Shown here: in pieces, positions 1 through 6,010 of the stretch
Layout: each line of letters starts with the position of its first letter
Position numbering within the stretch: position 1 is the stretch's first letter
From: Verrucomicrobiota bacterium
GTDB lineage: Bacteria; Verrucomicrobiota; Verrucomicrobiia; Verrucomicrobiales; Verrucomicrobiaceae
Length of the DNA stretch: 6,840 nucleotides
Assembly (NCBI GenBank): GCA_009885275.1
Contig: VFKY01000299.1
Coordinates: forward strand, 1-6,840
Reading direction: 5' to 3'
Notes under the pieces: model-generated
Told to the model about the DNA's origin: nothing
Seen by the model: the letters and a program-made list of their open reading frames with translations, nothing else
Databases searched by the model: none
Made by a program: the position numbers and the translations under genes

Positions 1-34
1 GAAAGCTTAATATTCGCAAGACATTGCAAGTCAA

Positions 35-48
35 GATTACCGATTACC
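35..48. repeat. Tandem heptamer GATTACC x2
   Basis: Two perfect back-to-back copies of GATTACC lie in the noncoding DNA downstream of the minus-strand gene that ends at 139. This is too short to name as a repeat family. It is listed because other 7-bp-period tracts occur at 88-101, 5532-5598 and 6011-6037. Confidence 0.5.
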
Positions 49-87
49 TGAACAGTCCACGAAATTTCGTTTCATGCGAAATACTAA

Positions 88-101
88 CAGCCTACAGCCT
101 A
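88..101. repeat. Tandem heptamer CAGCCTA x2
   Basis: Two perfect adjacent copies of CAGCCTA, followed by the decayed continuation AACAACCTGA, lie in the intergenic stretch beyond the end of the small membrane protein gene. The whole 1-138 stretch shows no convincing gene. It also contains a 12-bp perfect palindrome, ACGAAATTTCGT, at 59-70. No T-run terminator is evident there. Confidence 0.5.
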
Positions 102-138
102 AACAACCTGAGCAGTTACGAGTTGAGGGCTGTTATTA

Positions 139-648
139 TTACCACTCTGTGCCCGCCAGGACCCTTTCCTCGGCGTTCTTGAGGGTATTGAGGTCAAAGG
201 GCTTGGCGCTCTTGATAGGGAGAAGTTTTCCGTTCACGTCTAGCGTAAGAGAGTCTTGCAGGTCGGAAGCTTCGAGCCAATAGCGGAGTTGTGCTTCTTG
301 GGTGGACTTAGCTGCGACTTCGGGTTGTTGTTCAAAAGGCAGGAAGAAACTTGGCACCTCGCGGCCCTTGGCGGTTAGGAGTCGGACTTTAGGCGCTTGC
401 ATCGGTAGCTTGTCGGCCAGTTCATTGTGCACGCGGACCGTGAGATCGAGCCGAGCATTTTGATAATCTCGTTTAAGCGAGGCATGGCGTAGTTGCAGGG
501 GTTCCTCCGTGTTCTTGACGGTTGGGTTGGGGCTGTTCGTGGGAGTAATATCGTCTTCACCGCTGGGGCGCGAGGTGAAAACATAGATCATACCGCCAAC
601 AACCAGTAGGAGGAGGACCCAGAGTTCGATGCGTTTGAGGAAATTCAT
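139..648 (-). CDS. Small membrane-anchored protein of unknown function (169 aa)
   Basis: I do not recognise this protein. It opens with a short basic segment (MNFLKRIE) and one hydrophobic helix at about residues 9-25, with no obvious signal peptidase site, so it is probably a signal-anchored protein with its bulk outside the cytoplasm. Residues 28-52 are a polar, Pro/Thr/Asn-rich linker. Residues 55-148 alternate hydrophobic and polar residues in short strand-like runs (ARLDLTVRVHN, PKVRLLTAKGREVPSFFLP, AQLRYWLEASDL, SLTLDVNGKLLPIK), which suggests a beta-sandwich of the DUF4352/FxLYD kind. That is inferred from pattern only. The ATG at 648 is chosen because it places the basic/hydrophobic anchor at the N terminus; the open frame continues upstream across the tig promoter and into tig antisense, which is not credible coding sequence. 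No clear Shine-Dalgarno precedes the start. The gene is divergent from tig. Confidence 0.72.
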   Translation of the reverse strand: MNFLKRIELWVLLLLVVGGMIYVFTSRPSGEDDITPTNSPNPTVKNTEEPLQLRHASLKRDYQNARLDLTVRVHNELADKLPMQAPKVRLLTAKGREVPSFFLPFEQQPEVAAKSTQEAQLRYWLEASDLQDSLTLDVNGKLLPIKSAKPFDLNTLKNAEERVLAGTEW

Positions 649-734
649 CGTCCGACTGTGGCATGAAGCGGCGGCTTGAAAACCATAAACACACATAGGA
701 TACCCCTTGGTCGTATCGGGGATGGGATTCTCGT

Positions 735-762
735 TTGCCAATTCACTATTCCTGCCTAGAAT
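735..762 (+). promoter_or_regulatory. Putative sigma-70-type promoter of tig
   Basis: The -35 element TTGCCA (735-740, 5/6 of consensus) and the -10 element TAGAAT (757-762, 5/6) are separated by 16 bp. Transcription would start near 769 and give a leader of about 50 nt before the ATG at 820. This also argues against the in-frame TTG at 763, which overlaps the -10 element and would precede the transcript start. Confidence 0.6.
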
Positions 763-819
763 TTGCCCCCCTTCGCCGCTTTTGCCTGCGATATTTCTGT
801 CACCGTTATTCCTTTTACT

Positions 820-2166
820 ATGAACATCACTGTCGAAACCCAACCCAATTGTCGCGCCGTCTTCCGCATTGAAATTCCATCCGCAGATGTGATCCGCGAA
901 CGTGAAGGTGTTACCAATGGCTACGCCCGTCAGGCCAAGCTTCCAGGCTTCCGTCCGGGTAAAGCTCCCCGCACGGTAGTGGCTAAGAAGTATGAATCTG
1001 AAATCCGCTCTGAACTGGAAAACGCCCTTGTGCGTCGCGGTTATCAGGAAGCGACCAAGCGTGACGAAGTGGAAATCCTTAGTGTGATCGGCGTGAGTGA
1101 GCAGTCCTTGCATCCTGATGAAAGCTTCAGTTTCACCATGCAGGTCAGTACTACTCCCAAGTTTGAATTGCCCGAATATAAAGGGATCGCGATCAAATTA
1201 CCCCGCGTGGAGGTCACCGATGCCGACGTTGATCATGACCTTCTTCATCTTAGTGAGCGCTATCAAACCTATGTTGATGTTGAGCGTGAAGCCATGCTCG
1301 GCGATTTCGTGGTGATTCATGCCACGGGTTCCGTGAACGGTCAGTTGGTGGAAGAAGCGCATCCGGATGCTCCTGCTTTCCTCAAAAAGATCGAGGGTAA
1401 CTGGTTTCAGCTTTTGGCGGAAGAGAACTTCCTTCCAGGATTTTATGCCGCATTGGTCGGGATCAAGAAAGATGATCCTCGTCATGTCTCTGTGACACTT
1501 GCTGAAGACTTCGTCTTTGAAGCACTGCGTAATGCCACCATTGATTTCAAAGTGCAATGCGATGCGGTAAAGGCCAGCGTTTTACCGGAGATGAACGATG
1601 AGTTTGCTAAAAAAATTAATCCCGAGTGGGACATGGAAAAGCTTCGTCAGGAAGTGCGAGGGTCTATCCAACAGCGCCGTGAGCAGTCCCGTGAGAATGA
1701 CAAAACCAATCAAGTGATTGAGCATCTAGCGCAAAAGCTTGAGTTTGAACTTCCTTTGGAAGTCGTGAATCAAGAAGCGCAGCGCCGTACCAATGACATT
1801 GCTATGAATGCGATGCGTCAGGGAATGGATCAGTCCGCGATCATGGAAGCGCAGGAGCAGATCGTCGGCGCCGCCACCCAGCAAGCTCGTCAGAATGTGA
1901 AGGTCAGCTTTATCCTCGGTGAAGTCGCGAAGAAGGAAAAACTTACCGTGAAGGAAGAACAACTCCGTATGGCTCTCGCTCAGGTCGCCATGCGCCAGAA
2001 AATCAGTCCGAAGAAGTTGCTTGCCGATGCCAAGAAGAACAATCTTATCGAGCGTCTCCGTGAAGATCTTCTTCTGGAGAACGCCATTCAATTCCTCAAG
2101 GACAATGCTGCCATCGAAGAGATCGAGCCGACAAAAGAAGACTGTGGGCACGATCACGGTCATTGA
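820..2166 (+). CDS. tig: Trigger factor, ribosome-associated chaperone
   Basis: Trigger factor binds the ribosome near the exit tunnel and shields nascent chains in the cytoplasm. The 448-aa length is typical. The N-terminal ribosome-binding domain (about 1-130) carries the signature GFRPGKAP at residues 43-50, equivalent to GFRxGKxP at the ribosomal docking loop. An FKBP-like domain follows (about 155-248), recognisable by GDFVVIHATGSVNG and ENFLPGFYAALVGIKK, but it is divergent: the usual D/F-rich active-site positions are poorly kept, so isomerase activity is doubtful. Residues 255-435 form the long helical C-terminal chaperone region. The protein ends in a His/Cys tail, CGHDHGH (442-448). 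The ATG at 820 is preferred over the TTG at 763 because homology begins at MNITVE and the promoter -10 overlaps 763. No clear Shine-Dalgarno is visible. A strong terminator follows, so tig is probably monocistronic. Confidence 0.96.
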   Translation: MNITVETQPNCRAVFRIEIPSADVIREREGVTNGYARQAKLPGFRPGKAPRTVVAKKYESEIRSELENALVRRGYQEATKRDEVEILSVIGVSEQSLHPDESFSFTMQVSTTPKFELPEYKGIAIKLPRVEVTDADVDHDLLHLSERYQTYVDVEREAMLGDFVVIHATGSVNGQLVEEAHPDAPAFLKKIEGNWFQLLAEENFLPGFYAALVGIKKDDPRHVSVTLAEDFVFEALRNATIDFKVQCDAVKASVLPEMNDEFAKKINPEWDMEKLRQEVRGSIQQRREQSRENDKTNQVIEHLAQKLEFELPLEVVNQEAQRRTNDIAMNAMRQGMDQSAIMEAQEQIVGAATQQARQNVKVSFILGEVAKKEKLTVKEEQLRMALAQVAMRQKISPKKLLADAKKNNLIERLREDLLLENAIQFLKDNAAIEEIEPTKEDCGHDHGH

Positions 2167-2192
2167 TTTGATTCATGGAAGGAAAATCTAGG

Positions 2193-2220
2193 AAAGGCGG
2201 AGCGGTGCTCCGCCTTTTTT
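2193..2220 (+). terminator. Intrinsic terminator after tig
   Basis: A perfect 8-bp GC-rich stem (GGCGGAGC at 2196-2203, GCTCCGCC at 2207-2214) encloses a GGT loop and is followed directly by six T residues (2215-2220). Three A residues before the stem can pair with the first three T residues and extend it to 11 bp. It lies 26 nt after the tig stop, so most tig transcripts should end before clpP. Confidence 0.92.
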
Positions 2221-2293
2221 ATTGCCAGCGTCTCTCGAGGCTGATGGCAAACGTATGCATTCTTGTCAGTCCGCATCATTGCACGACGTTGCA

Positions 2294-2321
2294 TTGACAA
2301 ATCGTATCCCCACTCTTTCAT
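2294..2321 (+). promoter_or_regulatory. Putative clpP promoter giving a near-leaderless transcript
   Basis: A perfect -35 hexamer TTGACA (2294-2299) is followed after 16 bp by TTTCAT (2316-2321, 4/6 of TATAAT). The predicted transcript start is about 2328, which is the first base of the clpP ATG. The -10 element is weak, so this is a proposal. It does agree with the absence of any Shine-Dalgarno before clpP and with the terminator upstream. Confidence 0.4.
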
Positions 2322-2327
2322 AGCCCC

Positions 2328-3002
2328 ATGTCTCATCCCTCTGATTTCCCTACCTGCATCACCCGTCAGTCGCCCTCCAACTATATTGTTCCCATGGTTA
2401 TTGAGACCGAGGGGCGTTCTGAGCGTGCTTACGACATCTATTCCCGTTTGCTCAAGGATCGCATCATCTTCATCGGCACGCCGATTGATGATCAGGTGGC
2501 GGCCGTGGTCATCGCCCAGTTGCTTTTCCTCCAGATGCAGGATCCGAAAAAAGACATCAATATCTATATCAATTCCCCCGGTGGTTCTGTTACGGCTGGC
2601 CTTGCTATTTACGACACCATGCAGTTCGTCACTTGTGATGTGAATACCTACTGCATGGGCATTGCTGCCAGCATGGGCGCGGTTCTACTTACCGCAGGAA
2701 CCAAAGGAAAGCGCTACGCGTTGCCTAACTCGCACATCATGATTCACCAAGTCAGCGGTGGCGCTCAAGGCACCGCCAGCGATGTGGAGCGCACCGTGGA
2801 GTTCATGTATAATCTCAAGCGTAAGCTCAACAAGATACTGTCTCATCACACGGGCAAAACAGTGGAGCAAATCGAGAAAGACTCCGATCGCGACAATTAC
2901 ATGACCGGTGCCGATGCGGCTGCTTATGGTCTCGTGGACAAGGTGCTCGACAATAAGAAAGACTTTACGCCAATCGTTGAAGAAGTGAAGGCGTCAGAGT
3001 AA
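2328..3002 (+). CDS. clpP: ATP-dependent Clp protease proteolytic subunit ClpP
   Basis: This is the serine peptidase subunit that forms the tetradecameric degradation chamber used by ClpX or ClpA/ClpC ATPases in the cytoplasm. The 224-aa protein has the full catalytic triad: Ser115 in GIAASMGA, His140 in HIMIHQ and Asp189 in DSDRDNYM. The spacings (25 and 49 residues) are those of E. coli ClpP. INSPGG (81-86, oxyanion/strand region) and YDTMQF (95-100) are also conserved. Residues 1-20 act as a propeptide-like leader before the conserved VPMVIE (21-26), again as in E. coli. The ATG at 2328 fits the family length, but no Shine-Dalgarno precedes it. It follows tig, a common bacterial neighbourhood, yet is separated from it by a terminator and is not followed by clpX; the next gene is convergent. 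Multiple clpP copies are possible in the genome but cannot be judged here. Confidence 0.97.
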   Translation: MSHPSDFPTCITRQSPSNYIVPMVIETEGRSERAYDIYSRLLKDRIIFIGTPIDDQVAAVVIAQLLFLQMQDPKKDINIYINSPGGSVTAGLAIYDTMQFVTCDVNTYCMGIAASMGAVLLTAGTKGKRYALPNSHIMIHQVSGGAQGTASDVERTVEFMYNLKRKLNKILSHHTGKTVEQIEKDSDRDNYMTGADAAAYGLVDKVLDNKKDFTPIVEEVKASE

Positions 3003-3027
3003 TGCGGCTTGTGGAGTGCTTCTGAGT

Positions 3028-3131
3028 TTAACCACTGATGAGCACTAATTTTCACTAATGGAAAACAAAGCTTCAGTAAAAGCACTGCAGCCTGTCATCA
3101 TTAGTGTTCATCAGTGAATATTAGTGGTTAA
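3028..3131. repeat. Imperfect palindrome of 10-bp CACTAAT-type units between convergent genes
   Basis: The left arm (3028-3060) and right arm (3099-3131) are inverted 33-nt copies that match at 25 of 33 positions by hand count, separated by a 38-nt spacer. Each arm contains three units of the form CACTRATNNN at exact 10-bp spacing, ending in TTAACCACT at the outer edge. Most mismatches fall in the three variable bases of each unit, so the heptamer core has been kept while the filler has drifted. The element occupies most of the 134-nt gap between the stops of clpP and the HAD gene. It could fold as RNA from either strand and may act in bidirectional 3'-end formation, or it may be a dispersed intergenic repeat. 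Confidence 0.85.
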
Positions 3132-3136
3132 GAACT

Positions 3137-3826
3137 TCAGGAAACTGAGATGGCGCGCAGCACCTGCTCGACGGTCATGCCTTCCAGATTCACAAACGCT
3201 GCGTCCGCCTCATGCAGGCTTTCCAGCGGATGGGTCGTGGCCACCGCGACGACCTTCATGCCGGCGCGTTTTCCGGCTTCGATGCCAACATGGGCATCTT
3301 CAAAGACAATGCATTGGGCGGGAGTGCGGTTGATTTTCTCCGCTGCTTTCAAGAAGACTTGGGGATCGGGCTTGCCCATGGTGACATCTTCTGCACTGAC
3401 GATCGATTGGAAAAACTCTCCGAGTCCGGTCATGGCCATGATGGTCTCAATATTCAATCGTGGTGTCGATGAACCCACTACGGTGGGAATGCCGAGGGCT
3501 TTCAATTCCTTTAGCAGGGTCTCCACACCCGGCAGGGGCGAAATGCCGTCGCGGCGGAGGATGCCGCGATAAAGCACTTCCTTGCGATTGCCGAGATCGG
3601 CGATGGCTTGTAGGTCATCGGCTTTTACGAAGTCGAAACACATGGGAATGATCTGCTGATTGCGCATCCCGAAGGTGGCCTTAAAAAAGCCTTCGGGCAT
3701 GGGTCTTCTTAATTCTTTAAAAAGCAGATTCCAACTTTCTTCATGCTGAGCATGAGAGTCGATAATGACGCCGTCCCAGTCGAAAATGAAACCCAGTTCT
3801 GATGACGTGTTTGGTGATTGAGTCAT
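3137..3826 (-). CDS. HAD-superfamily hydrolase, beta-phosphoglucomutase-like
   Basis: This is a cytoplasmic haloacid-dehalogenase-fold phosphatase or phosphomutase of subfamily IA. All motifs are present in 229 aa: motif I FDWDGVIIDS with nucleophile Asp16 and general acid/base Asp18; motif II VGSST (117-121); motif III Lys152 in GKPDP; and motif IV VFEDAHVGIEAG with the Mg-binding pair Glu176/Asp177. The helical insert between motifs I and II (about 25-95) is the C1 cap typical of beta-phosphoglucomutase, phosphoglycolate phosphatase and sugar-phosphate phosphatases. The substrate cannot be read from sequence. The ATG at 3826 lies 5 nt after the stop of permease 2, so it is probably the last gene of the metal-transport operon and translationally coupled to it. 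No Shine-Dalgarno is evident. A role in metal transport is not implied by the family; it may be a passenger. Confidence 0.93.
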   Translation of the reverse strand: MTQSPNTSSELGFIFDWDGVIIDSHAQHEESWNLLFKELRRPMPEGFFKATFGMRNQQIIPMCFDFVKADDLQAIADLGNRKEVLYRGILRRDGISPLPGVETLLKELKALGIPTVVGSSTPRLNIETIMAMTGLGEFFQSIVSAEDVTMGKPDPQVFLKAAEKINRTPAQCIVFEDAHVGIEAGKRAGMKVVAVATTHPLESLHEADAAFVNLEGMTVEQVLRAISVS

Positions 3827-3831
3827 ACCGT

Positions 3832-4674
3832 TTAGCTGACTTTAGAGCGTTGTCGCCGGGATGCCAGCAGTCCATGTTTTGGTGCAAAGACGAAAGATGC
3901 GACGAAGAGCAGGGCTTGAGCCAGTACGATGCAAGAACCGGTGGCACCATTGATGAAAAAGCTCACATAAACACCGATAAAACAAGACAGTACTGACGAA
4001 GCGACCGCGATGAGCAACATGCGGTCAAAGCGATCCGTTAGCAGGTGTGCGATGCAGCCGGGAGTCACCAGCATGGCTACCACGAGTAAAATACCTACGG
4101 CCTGAAGCGATGCGACGATGGTTCCCGCGAGCAGGGAGAGTAGCACGTAATAGAGCGCAGTGGTGTTGAGTCCGATGGCGCGGGCATGCGTGGCATCAAA
4201 ACAGTAGAGCAACAGATCTTTGCGGAGAATTAGAATGACGATTAGAGTGATCACCGCAGCGATGATGGTCTGAATCATGTCGTCACGCTCAATGCCGAGG
4301 ATGTTTCCGAAGAGGATGTGGTTGAGGTGTGATTCGGTTTTCACCTTGGTAAACATGACCAGACCCAGCGCGAAGAGTCCGGTGAAGATGACGCCCATTA
4401 CAGTATCCTCCTTGATGCGACTGTTGGCCTTGACCCAACCGGTTGCCACGGCGCAGAACAGCCCGGAAGCAAAGGCGCCCACCGCGAGAGGTATTCCCAG
4501 CATGTAAGCGCCGACGATGCCGGGAAGCACGGCATGAGAGATGGCGTCACCCATGAGCGACCAGCCTTTGAGCACGAGATAGCACGAGAGAACGGCGCAC
4601 ACAGTTCCCACAAGTGCGCCGACAAATAGCGCCTCATTCATGAAGCTGTATTGAAAGGGTTCGAGCAGGTTCAT
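3832..4674 (-). CDS. Metal ABC transporter permease 2 (SitC/SitD, MntB, TroD type)
   Basis: This is an inner-membrane subunit of a manganese/iron or zinc uptake ABC transporter (ABC-3 permease family). The 280-aa protein has about eight hydrophobic helices (roughly 15-35, 52-80, 92-110, 134-150, 172-190, 192-206, 218-240, 246-264). Family hallmarks are KGWSLMGDAISHAVLPG (36-52), HILFGNILGI (119-128), DLLLYCFDATHARAIGLN (153-170) and VVAMLVTPG (198-206). It aligns without gaps to permease 1 with about 53% identity by hand count, so the two probably form the heterodimeric channel and arose by duplication. Its ATG overlaps the permease 1 stop as ATGA (4671-4674), a typical coupling arrangement. 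The substrate is inferred as Mn2+/Fe2+ because the partner ATPase is SitB/YfeB-like; zinc cannot be excluded. Confidence 0.95.
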   Translation of the reverse strand: MNLLEPFQYSFMNEALFVGALVGTVCAVLSCYLVLKGWSLMGDAISHAVLPGIVGAYMLGIPLAVGAFASGLFCAVATGWVKANSRIKEDTVMGVIFTGLFALGLVMFTKVKTESHLNHILFGNILGIERDDMIQTIIAAVITLIVILILRKDLLLYCFDATHARAIGLNTTALYYVLLSLLAGTIVASLQAVGILLVVAMLVTPGCIAHLLTDRFDRMLLIAVASSVLSCFIGVYVSFFINGATGSCIVLAQALLFVASFVFAPKHGLLASRRQRSKVS

Positions 4675-5615
4675 GCGTGTGATTCAGCTGCAGCGCGTCG
4701 ATGGGCCCGCGCCGCGAGCAATCCGTGCTTGGGTGCAAAAACAAGGGTGAAGAGGAAGAGCAGGGTTTGCAAAACGACGATACAACCGCCAGTGGACCCG
4801 TTTAGAAAATAGCTGGCATACGAACCGATCAGACCACACAACGTTCCCATCGCCGTGGCAATACCAATCATTTTTCCGAAGCGATCGGTGAGTAGGTATG
4901 CCGTCGCCCCCGGTGTCACGAGCATGGCCACCACGAGACAGGCGCCAACGGTTTGCAAGGCAGCCACTGCTGTCGCAGATAGCAGAGCCAGCAGGAGAAA
5001 ATGCAGGAAGCCGGTGTTCAAACCGAGACTGCGGGCATGATTGGAATCGAAGCAGTAGAGAAGCAGATCACGCCATTTGAAAAGGAGAATGATGATCGCT
5101 AGTCCGGAGATGATCAGCACTTGCAGGATGTCCGCATCCGAGATGCCGAGGATGTTACCAAAGATGATCGTGCGTAGATTGATGCTGCTTGGGTAAAGAG
5201 AAATCAGAAGAAGCCCCAGCGCGAACCATGAGGTGAAGACGACACCGATGACGGCGTCTTCTCGTAAGCGGGAGTTGTTTTTCATCCACCCCATACCCAG
5301 CGCTGCAAGAATGCCGGCGATGAATGCACCCAGCGAAAAGGGTAGCCCTAGTATGGAAGCCAGAGCCACGCCCGGAACGACAGCATGAGACAAGGCATCG
5401 CCCATAAGCGACCAGCCCTTTAACGTGATGAAACACGAGAGGAAGGCGCAGACTCCGCCGATCAATCCACTCACGAGAATAGCTTTCACCATGTAGTCAT
5501 AATGAAAAGGCGTGATCCAACCGGAGGAGAGGATGGTGGATAGAGGATGGAGGATGGAGGATAGTGAGTGAATAGAAGATAGAGGATGGAGAATAGGCGA
5601 AAGGATTAGCGGCAA
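4671..5615 (-). CDS. Metal ABC transporter permease 1 (SitC/SitD, MntB, TroC type) with rebuilt N terminus
   Basis: This is the second inner-membrane subunit of the same uptake system. Residues 43-300 carry the ABC-3 hallmarks KGWSLMGDALSHAVVPG (66-82), TIIFGNILGI (149-158), DLLLYCFDSNHARSLGLN (183-200) and VVAMLVTPG (228-236), in about eight membrane helices. The start is a problem. Residue 31 aligns with the initiator Met of permease 2, but no ATG, GTG or TTG codon occurs between residue 1 and Met42. Homology already begins at residues 33-42 (WITPFHYDYM), so translation should begin upstream, at the TTG at 5615, which overlaps the end of the four-helix-bundle gene by 10 nt. The ATG at 5492 would give 273 aa and lose the conserved PFxYxxM segment. 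Residues about 6-28 are low-complexity Pro/Leu/Ser/His/Ile sequence encoded by the heptamer array. No Shine-Dalgarno is seen at either start. Confidence 0.93.
   Translation of the reverse strand: MPLILSPILHPLSSIHSLSSILHPLSTILSSGWITPFHYDYMVKAILVSGLIGGVCAFLSCFITLKGWSLMGDALSHAVVPGVALASILGLPFSLGAFIAGILAALGMGWMKNNSRLREDAVIGVVFTSWFALGLLLISLYPSSINLRTIIFGNILGISDADILQVLIISGLAIIILLFKWRDLLLYCFDSNHARSLGLNTGFLHFLLLALLSATAVAALQTVGACLVVAMLVTPGATAYLLTDRFGKMIGIATAMGTLCGLIGSYASYFLNGSTGGCIVVLQTLLFLFTLVFAPKHGLLAARAHRRAAAESHA
5532..5598. repeat. Heptamer array, consensus GATRGAG (plus-strand reading)
   Basis: Consecutive plus-strand units are GATGGTG, GATAGAG, GATGGAG, GATGGAG and GATAGTG, then a 4-nt AGTG, then AATAGAA, GATAGAG, GATGGAG and AATAGGC. 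The strand is almost purely purine plus T. On the coding minus strand the array reads as CTCCATC/CTCTATC and supplies most of the first 30 codons of permease 1. It lies directly after the four-helix-bundle stop codon (5606-5608), between that gene and the conserved part of permease 1. Confidence 0.85.
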
Positions 5616-6010
5616 AAGGCGGAGGATTTTTCGATCATGCGCTGAAGCTTGCCCCCGATCTGTTGGTAGAGTGAATCAAGCGTAGCATGCTGTTCGATGG
5701 TCAGGTAACGACAGTCGAAGGCTTGGTCGAACCAGCTTTGGGTTTCCATCGCCTCGCCCTGCGCTTCGTTTAGCTTGTTGATAAAAGCAGCTTCATAACG
5801 GCGGCGCGCCCAAGCTTCAGCAATCATGGCGGCAATAGCACGGGAGGAGCGACGCACTTGATCGGTGAGTGAAAACCGCTCGTCGCGAGGAAAAGTTTGA
5901 GTTTGTAGGAACACTTTTCCGGCTCCTTCGCGAGTCATTTTATAGACATCAAGATCGCGAAAGGACCGAATCGTTTTATCTCGTGGTTCAGCTTTGTGAA
6001 TGGAATCCAT
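5606..6010 (-). CDS. Four-helix-bundle protein, 23S rRNA intervening-sequence (S23/IVP) family
   Basis: The 134-aa protein matches the S23 / four helix bundle family, first known from ORFs inside intervening sequences of bacterial 23S rRNA genes and common as stand-alone genes. Visible family features are SFRDLDVYKM (16-25, the F-x-DL-x-V/W-Y/W opening), TFPRDERFSLTDQVRRSSRA (39-58, the FPxxExFxLxxQxRRxxxS motif), IAAMIAEAWARRRYEAAF (59-76, the position of the usual NIAEG-x-R) and a long C-terminal helical stretch. The family forms small pentameric bundles; its biological function is not established. The ATG at 6010 lies 24 nt after the ATPase stop, with only a weak purine-rich stretch (AGTAGAAG) ahead of it. 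The gene splits what is otherwise an ATPase-permease-permease operon and is bordered by oppositely oriented 7-bp-period tracts, which suggests it arrived as an insertion. It has no known role in metal transport. Confidence 0.9.
   Translation of the reverse strand: MDSIHKAEPRDKTIRSFRDLDVYKMTREGAGKVFLQTQTFPRDERFSLTDQVRRSSRAIAAMIAEAWARRRYEAAFINKLNEAQGEAMETQSWFDQAFDCRYLTIEQHATLDSLYQQIGGKLQRMIEKSSAFCR

Noticed and set aside
59..82. Terminator for the minus-strand gene ending at 139
   Set aside because: The palindrome ACGAAATTTCGT and the ATTTCG/CGAAAT stem are short and AT-rich, with no following T-run on the minus strand.
763..819. In-frame TTG start for trigger factor
   Set aside because: It overlaps the -10 element of the predicted promoter, and family homology begins at MNITVE, encoded from 820.
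649..1113. Upstream extension of the minus-strand frame ending at 139
   Set aside because: It runs antisense through the tig promoter and the conserved N-terminal domain of tig. The credible protein begins at the basic/hydrophobic anchor at 648.
1726..2163. 145-codon open frame antisense to tig
   Set aside because: It lies wholly opposite the conserved C-terminal domain of trigger factor and shows no recognisable protein features.
3150..3572. 140-codon plus-strand open frame opposite the HAD gene
   Set aside because: It is the complement of a gene with all HAD motifs intact; its composition reflects antisense of that coding sequence.
5532..5598. CRISPR array
   Set aside because: The units are only 7 bp with no unique spacers and no cas genes nearby; this is a simple tandem repeat.
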